Shown: positions 22,198-32,897, counted from the stretch's first letter. The stretch: DNA of 64,000 nt from Craspedostauros australis (GCA_026770025.1 JAMXDE010000061.1:124001-188000); one strand, 5' to 3'. The notes: a model not told the origin generated them from the sequence alone. Numbers and translations: made by a program.

Positions 22198-22248
22198 AAA
22201 AACTCTACAACTAGTGCTATCGGTTTGCCGAGTGAGTGAGGTGGAAGG
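22198..22248 (-). repeat. Right terminal inverted repeat of the mariner-like element
   Basis: Inverse of 15261-15311 with one mismatch, followed by the TA duplication at 22249-22250. Confidence 0.88.
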
Positions 22249-22250
22249 TA

Positions 22251-22480
22251 GCTCCACATAACTAGGCACATGCGCGGAGAAAGCCCGTACAGAGAGATAA
22301 TTTTGTTTGTGTTGCTGGTTTTGCTGGGTCATATGACGCATTATGCCCCACAATGTCCAATCCAATTCTGGTTATGTCTTTCAAGTCGTAGCGCTTTGAT
22401 TGATTGTTCCGCAAGTGCGCCGCGTCACAGTCAAAAGCAGCAGGGACACCCGGCAAAAAGCAGCGGAGACGGAAACTCGA
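22251..22480 (-). pseudogene. DDE transposase pseudogene, N-terminal part
   Basis: On the minus strand the frame from 22480 reads AHLRNNQSKRYDLKDITRIG, then SYDPAKPATQTKLSLCTGFLRACA and a TAG at about 22262. The next coding (VMWSYARGVPK) continues in another frame across the mariner insertion site. Between them the usual linker of such proteins seems to be missing, so a deletion with frameshift is likely. Upstream of 22480 the frame closes and I see no start codon. Together with 15206-15258 and 6575-7334 it covers most of a DDE transposase. Confidence 0.6.
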
Positions 22481-22689
22481 CTAGTACGACTAATTCGACA
22501 TCCAAAACCGATTTTGTCACCAGACACAAGAAAGCCTCAATTGACATTCCGCGATTGGCGAAGAACGAACCTCCTTTCGAAGAACTTAGTGCGACATCAT
22601 GTTGGTCCTACTTCGGACAAATACAACGAGGCATCGATGCCGCTGGCCCAAATGATCGAGTCCCGTCAATACCGATGACAATCAGCGCC

Positions 22690-22846
22690 TAAATCTAAAT
22701 AAGTCGAATGACGACTATTTACTTCGAATGACGTCTAAATAAATCAAATGACGTCTAAATATATCTAATGACGTCTAAATAAATCTAATGACGTCTAAAT
22801 ATATCTAATGACGTCTAAATATATCTAATGACGTCTAAATGAATCG
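22690..22846. repeat. Tandem array of a 20-bp unit with TGACGTC core (array 1)
   Basis: About eight head-to-tail copies of a unit like AATGACGTCTAAATAAATCT; the first copies carry the variant GACGACTATTT. Variation is almost confined to the A/T-rich half. TGACGTC is the core of a CRE/bZIP site. No coding frame spans it. Confidence 0.85.
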
Positions 22847-23642
22847 CACAAGTTTGTCACTCGTGACCCAAGAAGACAAGGTCGGGAAGTGATCGAACTA
22901 ATCAAGTGCGCTTGGTCACACAAGCAAACCACGAAATGGTGGCTCTCCTCGACTTTGCCCCTCTCTGGACGGATCACAACAGAGACGAGTGTGGAGTTGG
23001 AGTGTTATTGTCTATTATACGTTTTATTTTGGTTGCGATTGTATAAATGTGAAGCAGACTGTACAAAGAGTTCGTGGTCAACCTCGAAGAGTTCTGATCT
23101 GTTGTCCATTTGGTACTGTATTGGAAGAAGAGGAGCGGGAGAGAGCCATTGGAATGATATGGCTGCCGCTCATGCCAGCGGCTTTGCTTTGTTGGAAGGA
23201 GGAAGCGTGGGGCGGGGGGAATCTCATGGCGATGGCTTCTTGTGGACGGCAAGATTTGTGAGCAATGCACAGAGAAACACAATGCGACTACTCTTCGAAC
23301 AGGGAGACGCCTTCACTGACGCTGCAAAGACAAATGCAGAACAAACGAAACGAGCATGACATCACACTGGTCTAAAGCGATGTAGGATGCAACACATGCG
23401 TGCATCGGTGTGTATTGCATTTGTATCGCGTTCGCTACACTACGTTGATACTTGATGTTGTGGAGTGGTTTGCATGGCTTGGCCATTCCAAACGAACGCG
23501 CGAGCGCCATGTGTTGCTCTCATCGAATCCCGTCTGTGTATTCCTGTTTGTTGGTCTGTTTCCATTTCATCAATCGTGACGTGGCAAGAGCCTTGCTTAG
23601 TCGATCGAGTCAGTTGAGCCAAGTGGCGTGTCCCGTGAAACA

Positions 23643-23827
23643 AATCGAATGACGTCTAAATAAATCGAATGACGACTATTTATTTCGAATGACGTCTAAA
23701 TAAATCAAATGACGACTATTTATTTCTAATGACGTCTAAATAAATCTAATGACGACTATTTAATTCGAATGACGTCTAAATAAATCTAATGACGTCTATT
23801 TAATTCGAATGACGTCTAAATAAATCA
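23643..23827. repeat. Tandem array of the same 20-bp unit, alternating forms (array 2)
   Basis: About nine copies. Here units ending TCTAAATAAAT largely alternate with units ending ACTATTTATTT. The A/T halves are reverse complements of each other, so adjacent units can pair. The array lies about 0.8 kb from array 1. Confidence 0.85.
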
Positions 23828-24866
23828 AGGGTTTCGTGTTGGCACGATTGCTCGGGATTTAACCAAGGCAAACTTAGCGAGGGTCATTCTCGGAGTTTCT
23901 GCCCATGTGCCCCATAAATGAAATTGGCGTCTGTGACCGGCAAAGAGTTCCCGAGAACACCAGTTTGAATCGAGAACTTTCTTCTCGGGAAAACAGTTGT
24001 CATCGCCAATACAGAAAGCTCTGATTGGCTGGGTCAGTCACATCGCAGATTGACTAATTCGACCCATTTTGCCCGGTGTCCCAGAGTGTGGTGTTGTGTG
24101 GTAGACAACAAAGGGTTCGTGTGAGGTCGTGTTTCGGGTCGCTGCGCTTTGCCTCGGTCCATCAAGCTCTGCGCACCACATCATGTCACCACACAAACAA
24201 ACACCCATCACAAAACTCACCATGATGCTTGTTGCAAGTGATGTTGCTTTTCATTTGATCAGTTGGTCTGCGGCTCGTTGCTGCAACTGCACTGCTGTTG
24301 CCTCCTCCTTTTACTGTTGTTGTTGTTGTTTATACTGATGCTACTGATGGAGTTGATGTCACTGTGGATGGTACTGTGATGTTGATGCTATCCAACTGTT
24401 GTGGTAATGATGCAATGAGCACGGTCAACACCGACGCTGCTGTTGGAGTGTGCTTGGATTGATGTTATTGCAAGCTTGCTTGGTGACCCACTGTGCTTGT
24501 ACGTATCGTGGATCTGGCTGCTGCTGACGTGATACAGTTGCAAACGATGGCTGCCACGTTGTTATCTCTTTCGCTCTGTTGGCTCTGATCGGTTGATTGG
24601 CCGAGTAGCTCACGATCATCACATGTGACTACAAGTACTCGCTGTATTCTAATAATCACGCACTGATTATCCCCTCACACGAGGGTTGCCTCGAAAGCTT
24701 TAACGTCGCCGGCGTACAGCTAGCCCTGACGGGCCGACTGCGCTCGAACGACCTACCTAGATCTCCCACATCTCCGTCTACCACGGGTTGCCAATTCCAT
24801 GGGCCATCAAACATACCGCACTGGGCACACAGCTGTCACTGTAATGCACTTCATTCTCTTTTTCTG

Positions 24867-25637
24867 TCATCGCAGACGTTGTCGCCGCCGAGTCCGGCTG
24901 CCTGCCGTATCCTGCCTCGCCGTCGACTCCTTCCGCTTTCGTGGTCGCTGCGCTGTGCCGCCTGGGCGCCGCCGTAGCCCTGCTTGCCTGGCCGCCCGCA
25001 CATGCCGCACCCACAACATTTGGTTCTCTGCCGATTGCTCCCTAACCGTTGCCTCTGTCGTATGGGTCAGCAGCCGGGCGTCGTTGCCTTCGATCCCTCG
25101 CACCCCTCGGCGCCACTCGTCTCGGACTGCGACTGCCGCCTCTTGGTACGCCTTGGCTATCTTTGCCGCTTGCTCGCACTCGTGGAGCACTTTGTTGCGC
25201 GCCATCCACGCTTTCCACCGCACTTCCCACAACCCCGCTATTGCTCGTGCAATCCAGTTCGCAGGTCGCCCGGGCTGGTCAAGAATCTCCATCGTGCTTT
25301 CCTGTATTCTTCGCCACTTCGTGGACCATCTACCTCGCACCATCATGCCCCACCCTATCGTTTGCTGCTCCGATATCGCCTGCTGCAACTGCGGGCCTGC
25401 CGCTGCTCGGACTTCTCGACCCTCGCTCCACGCCCACACTTGCTGCACAAGCGCTCGAACCATCGGGCCGTCGCCACGGGCCGCCAACATCTCTGTTTCC
25501 CACTCTTTGATTGCTGTCCGTCGCACCGAAACCGCCAATGGGTGCTGGCACTGCATGAGGTGCTCCGTCGTTTCTTCTTGATCCTTGCACACTGGACACT
25601 TATCGTCGTTCCAAAACTTCCACTTCCGCATATCCAC
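24867..25637 (-). pseudogene. C-terminal fragment of a non-LTR-type reverse transcriptase polyprotein
   Basis: The 256-codon frame starts MDMRKWKFWNDDKCPVCKDQ and has C-x2-C-x9-H-x4-C (CPVC…EHLMQC), a zinc-binding pattern placed after RT in many LINE-like proteins. It continues with IGWGMMVRGRWSTKW and WKAWMARNKVLHE, then a basic tail. I associate this layout (GW…GR…W, then W…RN…LH) with C-terminal regions of diatom retroelement proteins; that is recall, not a search. No RT core is present and upstream coding is absent, so it is a remnant. GC content is visibly higher than in the neighbours. Confidence 0.4.
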
Positions 25638-25649
25638 GGTGATTTTTTG

Positions 25650-25728
25650 TTGCGTCAGGACGCAAAATCACTGTTTTTTGTCTCCTGACGCAAAAGTACC
25701 CGGATGGATAAAATTGGTTGCGCCAGGA
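25650..25728. repeat. Inverted and direct repeats of TTGCGTCAGGA
   Basis: TTGCGTCAGGA at 25650-25660 is inverted at 25683-25693 and repeated with one change (TTGCGCCAGGA) at 25718-25728. The first pair can form an 11-bp hairpin with a 22-nt loop. It lies just left of B's 5' LTR. Confidence 0.7.
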
Positions 25729-25755
25729 CGCAAAATTGAATTTAACGTGGAGATT

Positions 25756-26558
25756 TGTCGAGATGTACATGTGAGTATATGTCAAGATGTACATGTATAT
25801 GTGCATCGTTCACCCGCTATTCTCTCATACACACTTGGACGGTATAACTATACTCGTGTCGACAGTATGCTGTGATTCGTCAGAATTACAGGGGAAATGG
25901 AACACACGAAAAGGGGCAAGATTTCTGGAGGAAATTTGCAAATAACGATTTCTGAGAAAATCAGAAGATCGTCCGTCCATCCATCAATGGTACCAAGAGA
26001 ATCTCGAGGTACTTCCCAACTAAACCTCAGATGACGATATCATCTGACAGACTACTGCATCACCAATGGAACGTGACATCTGGAGAGCAGAAGGACGCCC
26101 ACTGACGTCGACAAGATGTCAACATGTCACCACGTCGACAGCTGTCTCCAAGTCAGAGCAGGAGGCAAAGATCCGATGACCAAAGGGCATCAGCATCATG
26201 GATACTGAAGGTGCACTTCAAATGGTAAGTACTCATGGAGTAGAAGCCAGTACTGAATGAACAGAGTGTCGAATGCGGAGCACGCATTGAACACGGAATA
26301 TCGTGTAGCACGAGCACACGATAGTGAGAGAGAGAGAGAGAGAGAGAATACAGAGAGGAGCGAGAGAGGATCTCGCGTACCGACTCATAGTCGGAGACTG
26401 AATCTACGAAACAGATTGAAGCGCCGAGAGCATCGAGCAAGAGAACGAACGGACACCAAGAGTATCGGAGTGCCAACGTAATGAAATAGCAAACAGACGA
26501 CTATCAACCAACACCATCTTCCACGTTCGTAGGTTACCGTGAGCGGAACTTGCCAACA
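25756..26558 (+). repeat. 5' LTR of element B
   Basis: 803 bp, TGTCGAG…CCAACA. Close to A's 5' LTR, with shared variants such as GCATTGAACACGGAATAT and CACCAAGAGTATC. Confidence 0.9.
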
Positions 26559-26640
26559 CGTTTATAAACGATAGATCAGGGCGAGCCCGCTAATCGTATC
26601 GTGCGAGGAAGACCAACATCATTCAAGAGCAGCAGGCTGA

Positions 26641-29600
26641 ATGAGCGAGGAAGAGGAATTGAAAGACATCCCTCTGTCCAATCCGACTATCAAGAGAGAA
26701 GAAGGTGCGAGTGAGACTCCACCACGACAAGAGAAGGAAGCAGCCGCGGCTACTGTCCTATCAGGCGCAGACGCAAGCGCGATCGACGAGACCGAAGAAG
26801 AACGGTCCGCAAGACTACATCGTGAGGAGAAGAGGATTCCCAAGGCGGTCAAGCAAGAGGAGACTGGTGTGACAAAGAGCATTCGCACAGCCAAACAGGG
26901 TGGGAAAAGTGAGACACCACCAGGAGGAGAATTTGTGACGAAAACAATCTCCGCGCAACAACAGGCAAAAATCGAAAAAGTGACAACACAGAAACTGACG
27001 GAAATCAAGGGCGCGAGCGCACCAACGACGAAACAACAAACCAACATGGCGACATCAGCCAACATGAACAAGCGACGCATCAAGGCGCCGATGTTCAGCG
27101 GTGAACAGGAAGACTACAGCGCATGGGAGTCCCAAGCGAAGGCATACGCTCGTGCACAGAAGACGAGAGACGTGATGTTGGGCAAGACCAAGGTGCCAAC
27201 AGTGAGTGAGATCGCGGCAGCCGCCGATGAAGACAAGGAAGCGATGGAGGAGATCTACAAGCTGGGATGTGACTGCTTCAGTGATCTGATCCTCATGATG
27301 GATGCAGAGAAAGGAAAAGGTAAGCAGGCCATCCAGTACATCAACCAATGCATCTCCGACGACTACCCCGAAGGAGACGCACACGCAGCGTGGAACGTTC
27401 TCGCGGAGAAGTTCCGACCATCCGACGCGGTGACGAAGATCAAACTCAAGCGCCAATTCAACAACGAAAAGATGAAGAGAGACTCGGACCCCGACATCTA
27501 CATCACGCAACTCGAGAGTCTACGATCGCGTCTCCACGATGTCAAGTACGAGATCACGGACGAGGAAATGATCATGCAGATCCTCAGCACGGTGAGCGTG
27601 GAATACAGAACCCAAGTCGTGAACTTCCAACATCAACTCACGTTCAATCCGGAACTTGTCACCATCAATGCGATCAGAGGAGTACTCCGAACAGCATGCG
27701 CCACTCATCAAGGAGGCAAAGCATACGTCGACGACTTCCAAGACAGCAACACGAAGAGCAACGATACCGGCTTCGCAAGCACCGGTAACTTCAAGGGTAC
27801 TTGTCACAATTGTGGCGTGTATGGCCATAGATCCGCCGATTGCCCAGAACGCAAGAAATCGAACAACAAGAAAAACAACAACAACAACAACAAGATGAAC
27901 GGAAAGCGCAACAAAGGAAGCGGCTTCAAGGGCAAGTGCAACTACTGCGGCATCTTCGGACACCGCGAGGCGGAGTGCCGAAAGAAGAAGTTCAACGAGA
28001 AGAAGAAGGCCGACGAGCAGGTCAACACAGCAACACAAGGACACGACAAGAGCGGACACGAGATGGTACTCTCTGCGAAGGACATGCCGCTCTGCATGTT
28101 GGTGTCCGACGACTACATCGAAGACTCCTTCTTCGATAACTTCGAGTACGTCAGGAGTGACGACGAAGTGGAGGATGATAAGATCATCCCGGAGTGGCTC
28201 AGCGAGGAGCCAATCATCCACGAGGTGGATCCAAGACGCGAAGTGAGCTACGAATGCTGCTTCAACGCGCACGACCTGATCGGTCCATATGGCGACGAAG
28301 CTGAGATGGACGAGGCCAACGATAGCGACATCGAAGAGGCCATGAGCGATGACGACGACGATGCCGACGAGAACGGCGCAGATGAAAACGATGAGGCGGA
28401 CCGCGACGAGTTGCCTCCTCCTCAAGCTGGGAGACACGAGAGAACGGGAACCTTCATCAATCAAGGCGAAACGCGCCGCGCCGCGGCGCCGCCTCCTCCA
28501 GCGGCGGGGAACAACAGATCCGGCATCTTCGACAAAGATGACAGCGACGAATCTGAAGATCATCCAGACGACAGCTTCAATCCAAACGAGCGTGTCGTCT
28601 ATCCAGGGAATATCGACTTCCCACCAATCGAAGATCCCAACAGATCCAACTACCTCCATCGTCATGATACCGTCCCATATGCGACAGAGACAGCATTGGT
28701 GATCCAGAAGCAACTCATCTTCGATGCAGTGATGGAAGCAGGAGTGAACCTGTTCCCAGGAGTCGAACAAGGAGTGCTGAGACCAATATGGGTGAACATG
28801 ATGGGATCCATCCTATCCGAGAACTTCAGATCGATTGAAGAGATTCTCGCCAATTCGGTTGTGATCAATCGCTTACTGGAAGCAGCCGAGACAGAGACGA
28901 TCCCAGAGACGGATCTTCATTACATCCTTGGAGGATGTATGCGCGTACTCTTACGCGAGCGTCCACGCGTCCACCCATACGATCCAGCCACAGGGTCACA
29001 TCGAAGCAACACAATTCCATCTGACTACGCGCAACTACCCGATGACATGGATGACGGAGATCATCATCATCCATACAACGAAGATGGAGTCCACGAAGAT
29101 GACGACGACGGCAGCTTCAACGACGAGATAGCTGCGGCGGCTGTGGAGCAACTCCACGAGCTGAGCACCAAATGCAAGGACAAAGTCAACAAGGACACCT
29201 GGCTCGCCGATAGCGGAGCTTCGTGTCACATCGTCAACTCGGACGCCGCTCTCTTCAACGTGCGGCACATCAAGTCCTTCGTCCAAGTGGGAGACAGCAC
29301 GAAGCTTGACTCTCCCAAGATGGGATCCATTCGCTTGAAGGTCAAGCAGCGAGACAACACTGGTCACGTCATCCGGCTCGACGACGTGAAGTACACACCG
29401 AAAATGGCGGTGAACCTTTTCTCCACGAACAAGGCTCTGTACAACAGTTACCAGCTTGGTAACAACGGCATTCTGATGGACATCATCAACGGATCCGGAA
29501 TGAAGATCGTGTTCGATCGAGTCTTCCCCACATCCAACGGATTCATCACGGGAGTGCAGATGCATCCCATCATGCCAACAGACGACGATAAGGCTTGCAC

Positions 29601-32600
29601 AGCCATCATCAAGAATCCATCCAAGGAGATCAGAGCAGTGAACCTGCACCGAATGCTCGGACACGCGCCACTCGAAACCATGAAGCGGACGGCCGCTCAA
29701 TACGGATGGAAAATCATCGGCGAGATGCCGGTGTGTCGCGACTGCGCGGTTGCGAACGCAAGAGTGAAGAATATTCCGAAGGCAACCATTCCGAGAGCAA
29801 CTCGCCGTGGCGAACGGCTCTTCATTGACATTAGTTACACTAAACACATAAGCTTTGGAGATAAACGCTACTGGACCCTGATCGTGGATGACTGCACGGA
29901 TCACTGCTGGAGTTTCTTTCTCAAGAACAAGAGTGATCAACCAGGGTACATCAAACGATTCGTCCAGACGATCAAGTCACAGACTGGTGACCAACAGATC
30001 ATCTTCCGAGGTGACAACAGCGGAGAGAACAAATCCACGGAGGATATTCTCATCGATGCAGGACTCAACGTGAAATTCGAATACACGGCATCAAACACGC
30101 CGCAACAGAACGGCAGAGTGGAGCGCAAGTTTGCGTACCTCTACACCAAAGTCCGCTCCATGCTCAACGGAGCACAGCTCGACGAAGAGTATAGGCATGG
30201 CCTGTGGGCAGCAGCTGCTAGCACTGCCACCGCCATTGCCAACATCACCGTAGCGAAGAACCAGAAGGAGTCACCACATCGACAATTCTTCGGCAACGAT
30301 CCACCATACGCGGATGCACTCCGCACGTTTGGAGAGGTGGGTGTTGTGAAGACTACCTATGGCGGGATCACCGCCAAACTCAAGAATAGAGGAGAAGAGA
30401 TGGTGTTCATCGGATATGCACACCAACACGCATCAGGGGTCTACAACATGTACAGACCATCGACCAAATCACTCATCTGTTCACGGGACATCAAGTGGCT
30501 GAACCAATCATACGGACAGTTCCGTGGCTGGGCACCAGCACCGAACATATCCAACGAAACAGGAACAACGGACGCAGACGGCTTCACAACCATTGGACGG
30601 AAGGGAGCAACGCCAAGGACGGCAACGCGTCAAACATCGAAAGCGAAGAGAGTATCTTTCGCTGACAGCAACAGATACTACATCCTATCAGACAGCGATG
30701 ATGAGGATAATGAGAACAACGGAGCAGTGACTCAACTAATCCAGAATGACGAGGAAGATCGGAGCGAATCCAATCATGAGGATGACGAAATCCTACCCTC
30801 CGGCGACGAAGCCGATGACGAGACAGGTGTCACCCCTCCAAATACACCAGCGAGGTCTACACATGACATACCATCCAGATCTCCACCAAGCAAACCAAGC
30901 AAGCGTGACATAGCTAGAAAGGAGAGGATCCGACGTCACGAAGCACGAGGCAGGAAGGGAGAAGCTAATCCCAAGTCAACTGCAGGGAAGAGTATTCCCA
31001 GAGCTCTGCGCGAGCTCGCAGACTTCAACGAACCAGGTCGAAAGGAAGAAGGCTATGAGAGCGATCCATCATCCAATGAGGCGAGTGACGAACTCAGCGA
31101 TGAGATGATCGACGATTCCAACAACGAGACTACAGATGACGAAGAAATCGAAGACGAAGATGAAGAGGTCGAGATCACTCACCATAGCACAACTGGATTA
31201 TACGGAATGAATGCAATCATTGCCGAATCACCAGCAATCGACATCGGATTGTCGATGCAGGACGAGAACAAGGAACCAGAGAAGCACATCGAACCTACAA
31301 CGTTCGATGGAGCCTTCAATCACCCAGATCCTATCCATCGAAAGGGATATCGAGCAGCCATCAAGAAGGAGTTCGACTCCATGGATACACGCAAGGTGTA
31401 CAGCAAGATCAAACGAGACGCCATCCCACGCGGCCGCAGATGCTGCAAGTGCAAATGGGTCTTCAAACTGAAGCGTGACGGCACACATCGAGCACGGCTC
31501 GTTGCATGTGGCTATTCACAAGTCGCAGGAGTGGACTTCCAAGAGCACTACTCACCTGTCATCCATGACGTGACCTATCGGGTCATGATGGTGATCATGC
31601 TAATCAAGAAGATGGACTGCGCACTCGTCGATGTCGTAACGGCATTCCTACATGGAGACCTCGACGAGGAGATCTACATGAACTGTCCCAACGGGATGGA
31701 TCATCAACCAGACGAAGCCCTGACCCTACACAAGCCAATCTACGGACTTGTGCAGAGCGCCAGGCAATGGTTCAAGATGTTGGTATCGACCCTCAAGAAT
31801 ATCAACTTCGAACAGAGCGCAGCAGACCCGTGCCTGTTCTACAGGAAGACGAACGAAGGAAGCATGATCGTGGCGATCTACGTGGACGATTGCTTCTGTT
31901 GCGGAGACTCCAAGGCATTGGAGACCTTCCTGAAGGATATCCAAGGCAGCAAATTCAAGGTAACAATCGAGCGCGGACTCGGAGACTACCTCAGCTGCAA
32001 TATCGAACTGAACCATGACAAGACTAGAGCGACATTGCGTCAACCACATCTCATCCGACACCTCATCGAAGAGTTCGGAACCAAGGTTGAGAAGATGCAA
32101 CGCTATGGGACACCGGGAACCCCGGGCCAAATCATCGTACGACCATCCGAAGATAACGGACTGCAGAAGGTCGGACCGGAAGAACATGCCGAATACCGCC
32201 GAGGCGTCGGTATGCTACTCTTCCTCATCAAGCACTCGCGACCAGATATCGCGAACCCTGTGAGGGAACTCTCCAAGGTATTGATCGGGCCCACCAAAGC
32301 CGCAATGAAAGAGATGTATTGGATCATCAAGTATGTAATCGATACAAAGGACTATGGATTGAAGATCCATCCAGCGCGTCCAGACGACGACAGCTGGGAC
32401 ATGGAGCTCTTCTGCGATAGTGAATATGCAGGAGACAAGAACACAAGAATCAGCATAGGGGGATTCATTCTATACCTGTGCAAGGTACCAATCCTTTGGC
32501 GATCCAAGGCACAGAAGGCCGTCACACTCAGCTCATCCGAAGCAGAATACGTTGCCCTTTCCAAAGCGGCAAAGGAAATCTTCTTCGTGATGCAACTACT

Positions 32601-32877
32601 CGAAAGTGTGGGCGTCCCAGTGAAGACACCGATCAAGGTCCGCGTGGACAACATCGGAGCGATCTTCATTGCCAAGAACCCATCAACATCCCAACGATCG
32701 CGGCACATCGACGTGCGCCATCACTACGTGAGGAACATGGTAGTCAACAGAACCATCGAAATCATTTTTGTCAAATCCGAGCAGAACACAAGCGACGGAT
32801 TCACCAAGAACATCAAGGCTGACTTGCAACGTGAACATGAGAAGTCGTACCTTGACACATCGAGAACATTCGAATGA
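26641..32877 (+). CDS. Ty1/copia Gag-Pol polyprotein, intact (element B)
   Basis: 2078 residues in one frame from an ATG 82 bp after the LTR (MSEEEELKDIPLSN). Gag is long (about 850 residues): two CCHC knuckles at about 388 and 433, an Asp-rich run and a proline-rich linker. Protease motif DSGAS at Asp857. The pre-integrase zinc domain starts at His1003 (HRMLGH) and ends CRDC at 1032-1035. Integrase acids are Asp1063 (FIDISY), Asp1125 (RGDNSGEN) and Glu1161 (NGRVERKF), the DD35E pattern. RT has YVDD at 1747-1750. RNase H has LFCDSEYAG at about 1924 and SSSEAEYVAL. Gag and Pol are in one frame with no shift site. All catalytic residues I could check are present, so it is potentially active. 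Sense transcription would start in the 5' LTR. Confidence 0.93.
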   Translation: MSEEEELKDIPLSNPTIKREEGASETPPRQEKEAAAATVLSGADASAIDETEEERSARLHREEKRIPKAVKQEETGVTKSIRTAKQGGKSETPPGGEFVTKTISAQQQAKIEKVTTQKLTEIKGASAPTTKQQTNMATSANMNKRRIKAPMFSGEQEDYSAWESQAKAYARAQKTRDVMLGKTKVPTVSEIAAAADEDKEAMEEIYKLGCDCFSDLILMMDAEKGKGKQAIQYINQCISDDYPEGDAHAAWNVLAEKFRPSDAVTKIKLKRQFNNEKMKRDSDPDIYITQLESLRSRLHDVKYEITDEEMIMQILSTVSVEYRTQVVNFQHQLTFNPELVTINAIRGVLRTACATHQGGKAYVDDFQDSNTKSNDTGFASTGNFKGTCHNCGVYGHRSADCPERKKSNNKKNNNNNNKMNGKRNKGSGFKGKCNYCGIFGHREAECRKKKFNEKKKADEQVNTATQGHDKSGHEMVLSAKDMPLCMLVSDDYIEDSFFDNFEYVRSDDEVEDDKIIPEWLSEEPIIHEVDPRREVSYECCFNAHDLIGPYGDEAEMDEANDSDIEEAMSDDDDDADENGADENDEADRDELPPPQAGRHERTGTFINQGETRRAAAPPPPAAGNNRSGIFDKDDSDESEDHPDDSFNPNERVVYPGNIDFPPIEDPNRSNYLHRHDTVPYATETALVIQKQLIFDAVMEAGVNLFPGVEQGVLRPIWVNMMGSILSENFRSIEEILANSVVINRLLEAAETETIPETDLHYILGGCMRVLLRERPRVHPYDPATGSHRSNTIPSDYAQLPDDMDDGDHHHPYNEDGVHEDDDDGSFNDEIAAAAVEQLHELSTKCKDKVNKDTWLADSGASCHIVNSDAALFNVRHIKSFVQVGDSTKLDSPKMGSIRLKVKQRDNTGHVIRLDDVKYTPKMAVNLFSTNKALYNSYQLGNNGILMDIINGSGMKIVFDRVFPTSNGFITGVQMHPIMPTDDDKACTAIIKNPSKEIRAVNLHRMLGHAPLETMKRTAAQYGWKIIGEMPVCRDCAVANARVKNIPKATIPRATRRGERLFIDISYTKHISFGDKRYWTLIVDDCTDHCWSFFLKNKSDQPGYIKRFVQTIKSQTGDQQIIFRGDNSGENKSTEDILIDAGLNVKFEYTASNTPQQNGRVERKFAYLYTKVRSMLNGAQLDEEYRHGLWAAAASTATAIANITVAKNQKESPHRQFFGNDPPYADALRTFGEVGVVKTTYGGITAKLKNRGEEMVFIGYAHQHASGVYNMYRPSTKSLICSRDIKWLNQSYGQFRGWAPAPNISNETGTTDADGFTTIGRKGATPRTATRQTSKAKRVSFADSNRYYILSDSDDEDNENNGAVTQLIQNDEEDRSESNHEDDEILPSGDEADDETGVTPPNTPARSTHDIPSRSPPSKPSKRDIARKERIRRHEARGRKGEANPKSTAGKSIPRALRELADFNEPGRKEEGYESDPSSNEASDELSDEMIDDSNNETTDDEEIEDEDEEVEITHHSTTGLYGMNAIIAESPAIDIGLSMQDENKEPEKHIEPTTFDGAFNHPDPIHRKGYRAAIKKEFDSMDTRKVYSKIKRDAIPRGRRCCKCKWVFKLKRDGTHRARLVACGYSQVAGVDFQEHYSPVIHDVTYRVMMVIMLIKKMDCALVDVVTAFLHGDLDEEIYMNCPNGMDHQPDEALTLHKPIYGLVQSARQWFKMLVSTLKNINFEQSAADPCLFYRKTNEGSMIVAIYVDDCFCCGDSKALETFLKDIQGSKFKVTIERGLGDYLSCNIELNHDKTRATLRQPHLIRHLIEEFGTKVEKMQRYGTPGTPGQIIVRPSEDNGLQKVGPEEHAEYRRGVGMLLFLIKHSRPDIANPVRELSKVLIGPTKAAMKEMYWIIKYVIDTKDYGLKIHPARPDDDSWDMELFCDSEYAGDKNTRISIGGFILYLCKVPILWRSKAQKAVTLSSSEAEYVALSKAAKEIFFVMQLLESVGVPVKTPIKVRVDNIGAIFIAKNPSTSQRSRHIDVRHHYVRNMVVNRTIEIIFVKSEQNTSDGFTKNIKADLQREHEKSYLDTSRTFE

Positions 32878-32897
32878 CCGAATACACACAGGAAGGG

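Larger units (their letters stand above)
15261..22248 (+). mobile_element. Mariner-like (Tc1/mariner superfamily) element of about 7 kb with extra coding remnants
   Basis: The ends are 51-bp inverted repeats starting CCTTCCACCTCACTCACTCG with one mismatch, flanked by TA on each side (15259-15260 and 22249-22250), the usual mariner target duplication. Deleting the element plus one TA joins two pieces of the DDE transposase in frame (MWS|YARGVPK). This shows that both ends belong to one insertion. Inside are a mariner-type transposase (19337-21880), an antisense coding remnant (15428-16286), a sense coding remnant (17041-18054) and a solo copia LTR (18055-18849). At 6988 bp it is much longer than the 1.3-2.5 kb typical of animal elements. 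The solo LTR explains only 0.8 kb of that. Confidence 0.82.
22481..24866. other. Unassigned spacer with two repeat arrays
   Basis: Apart from the two 20-bp arrays annotated separately I recognise nothing. The largest frame (22889-23359 plus, 156 codons) shows no known motif. From about 24280 to 24430 the sequence becomes simple (TGTTG- and GATG-rich). Confidence 0.4.

Noticed and set aside
22690-23827. CRISPR array
   Set aside because: The 20-bp units are directly contiguous without unique spacers and lie in a eukaryotic transposon context.
24799-25688. Plus-strand frames of 260 and 234 codons
   Set aside because: Antisense to the RT C-terminal fragment, which has the CPVC…HLMQC motif; the plus translations are Arg/Pro/Cys-rich low-complexity shadows.
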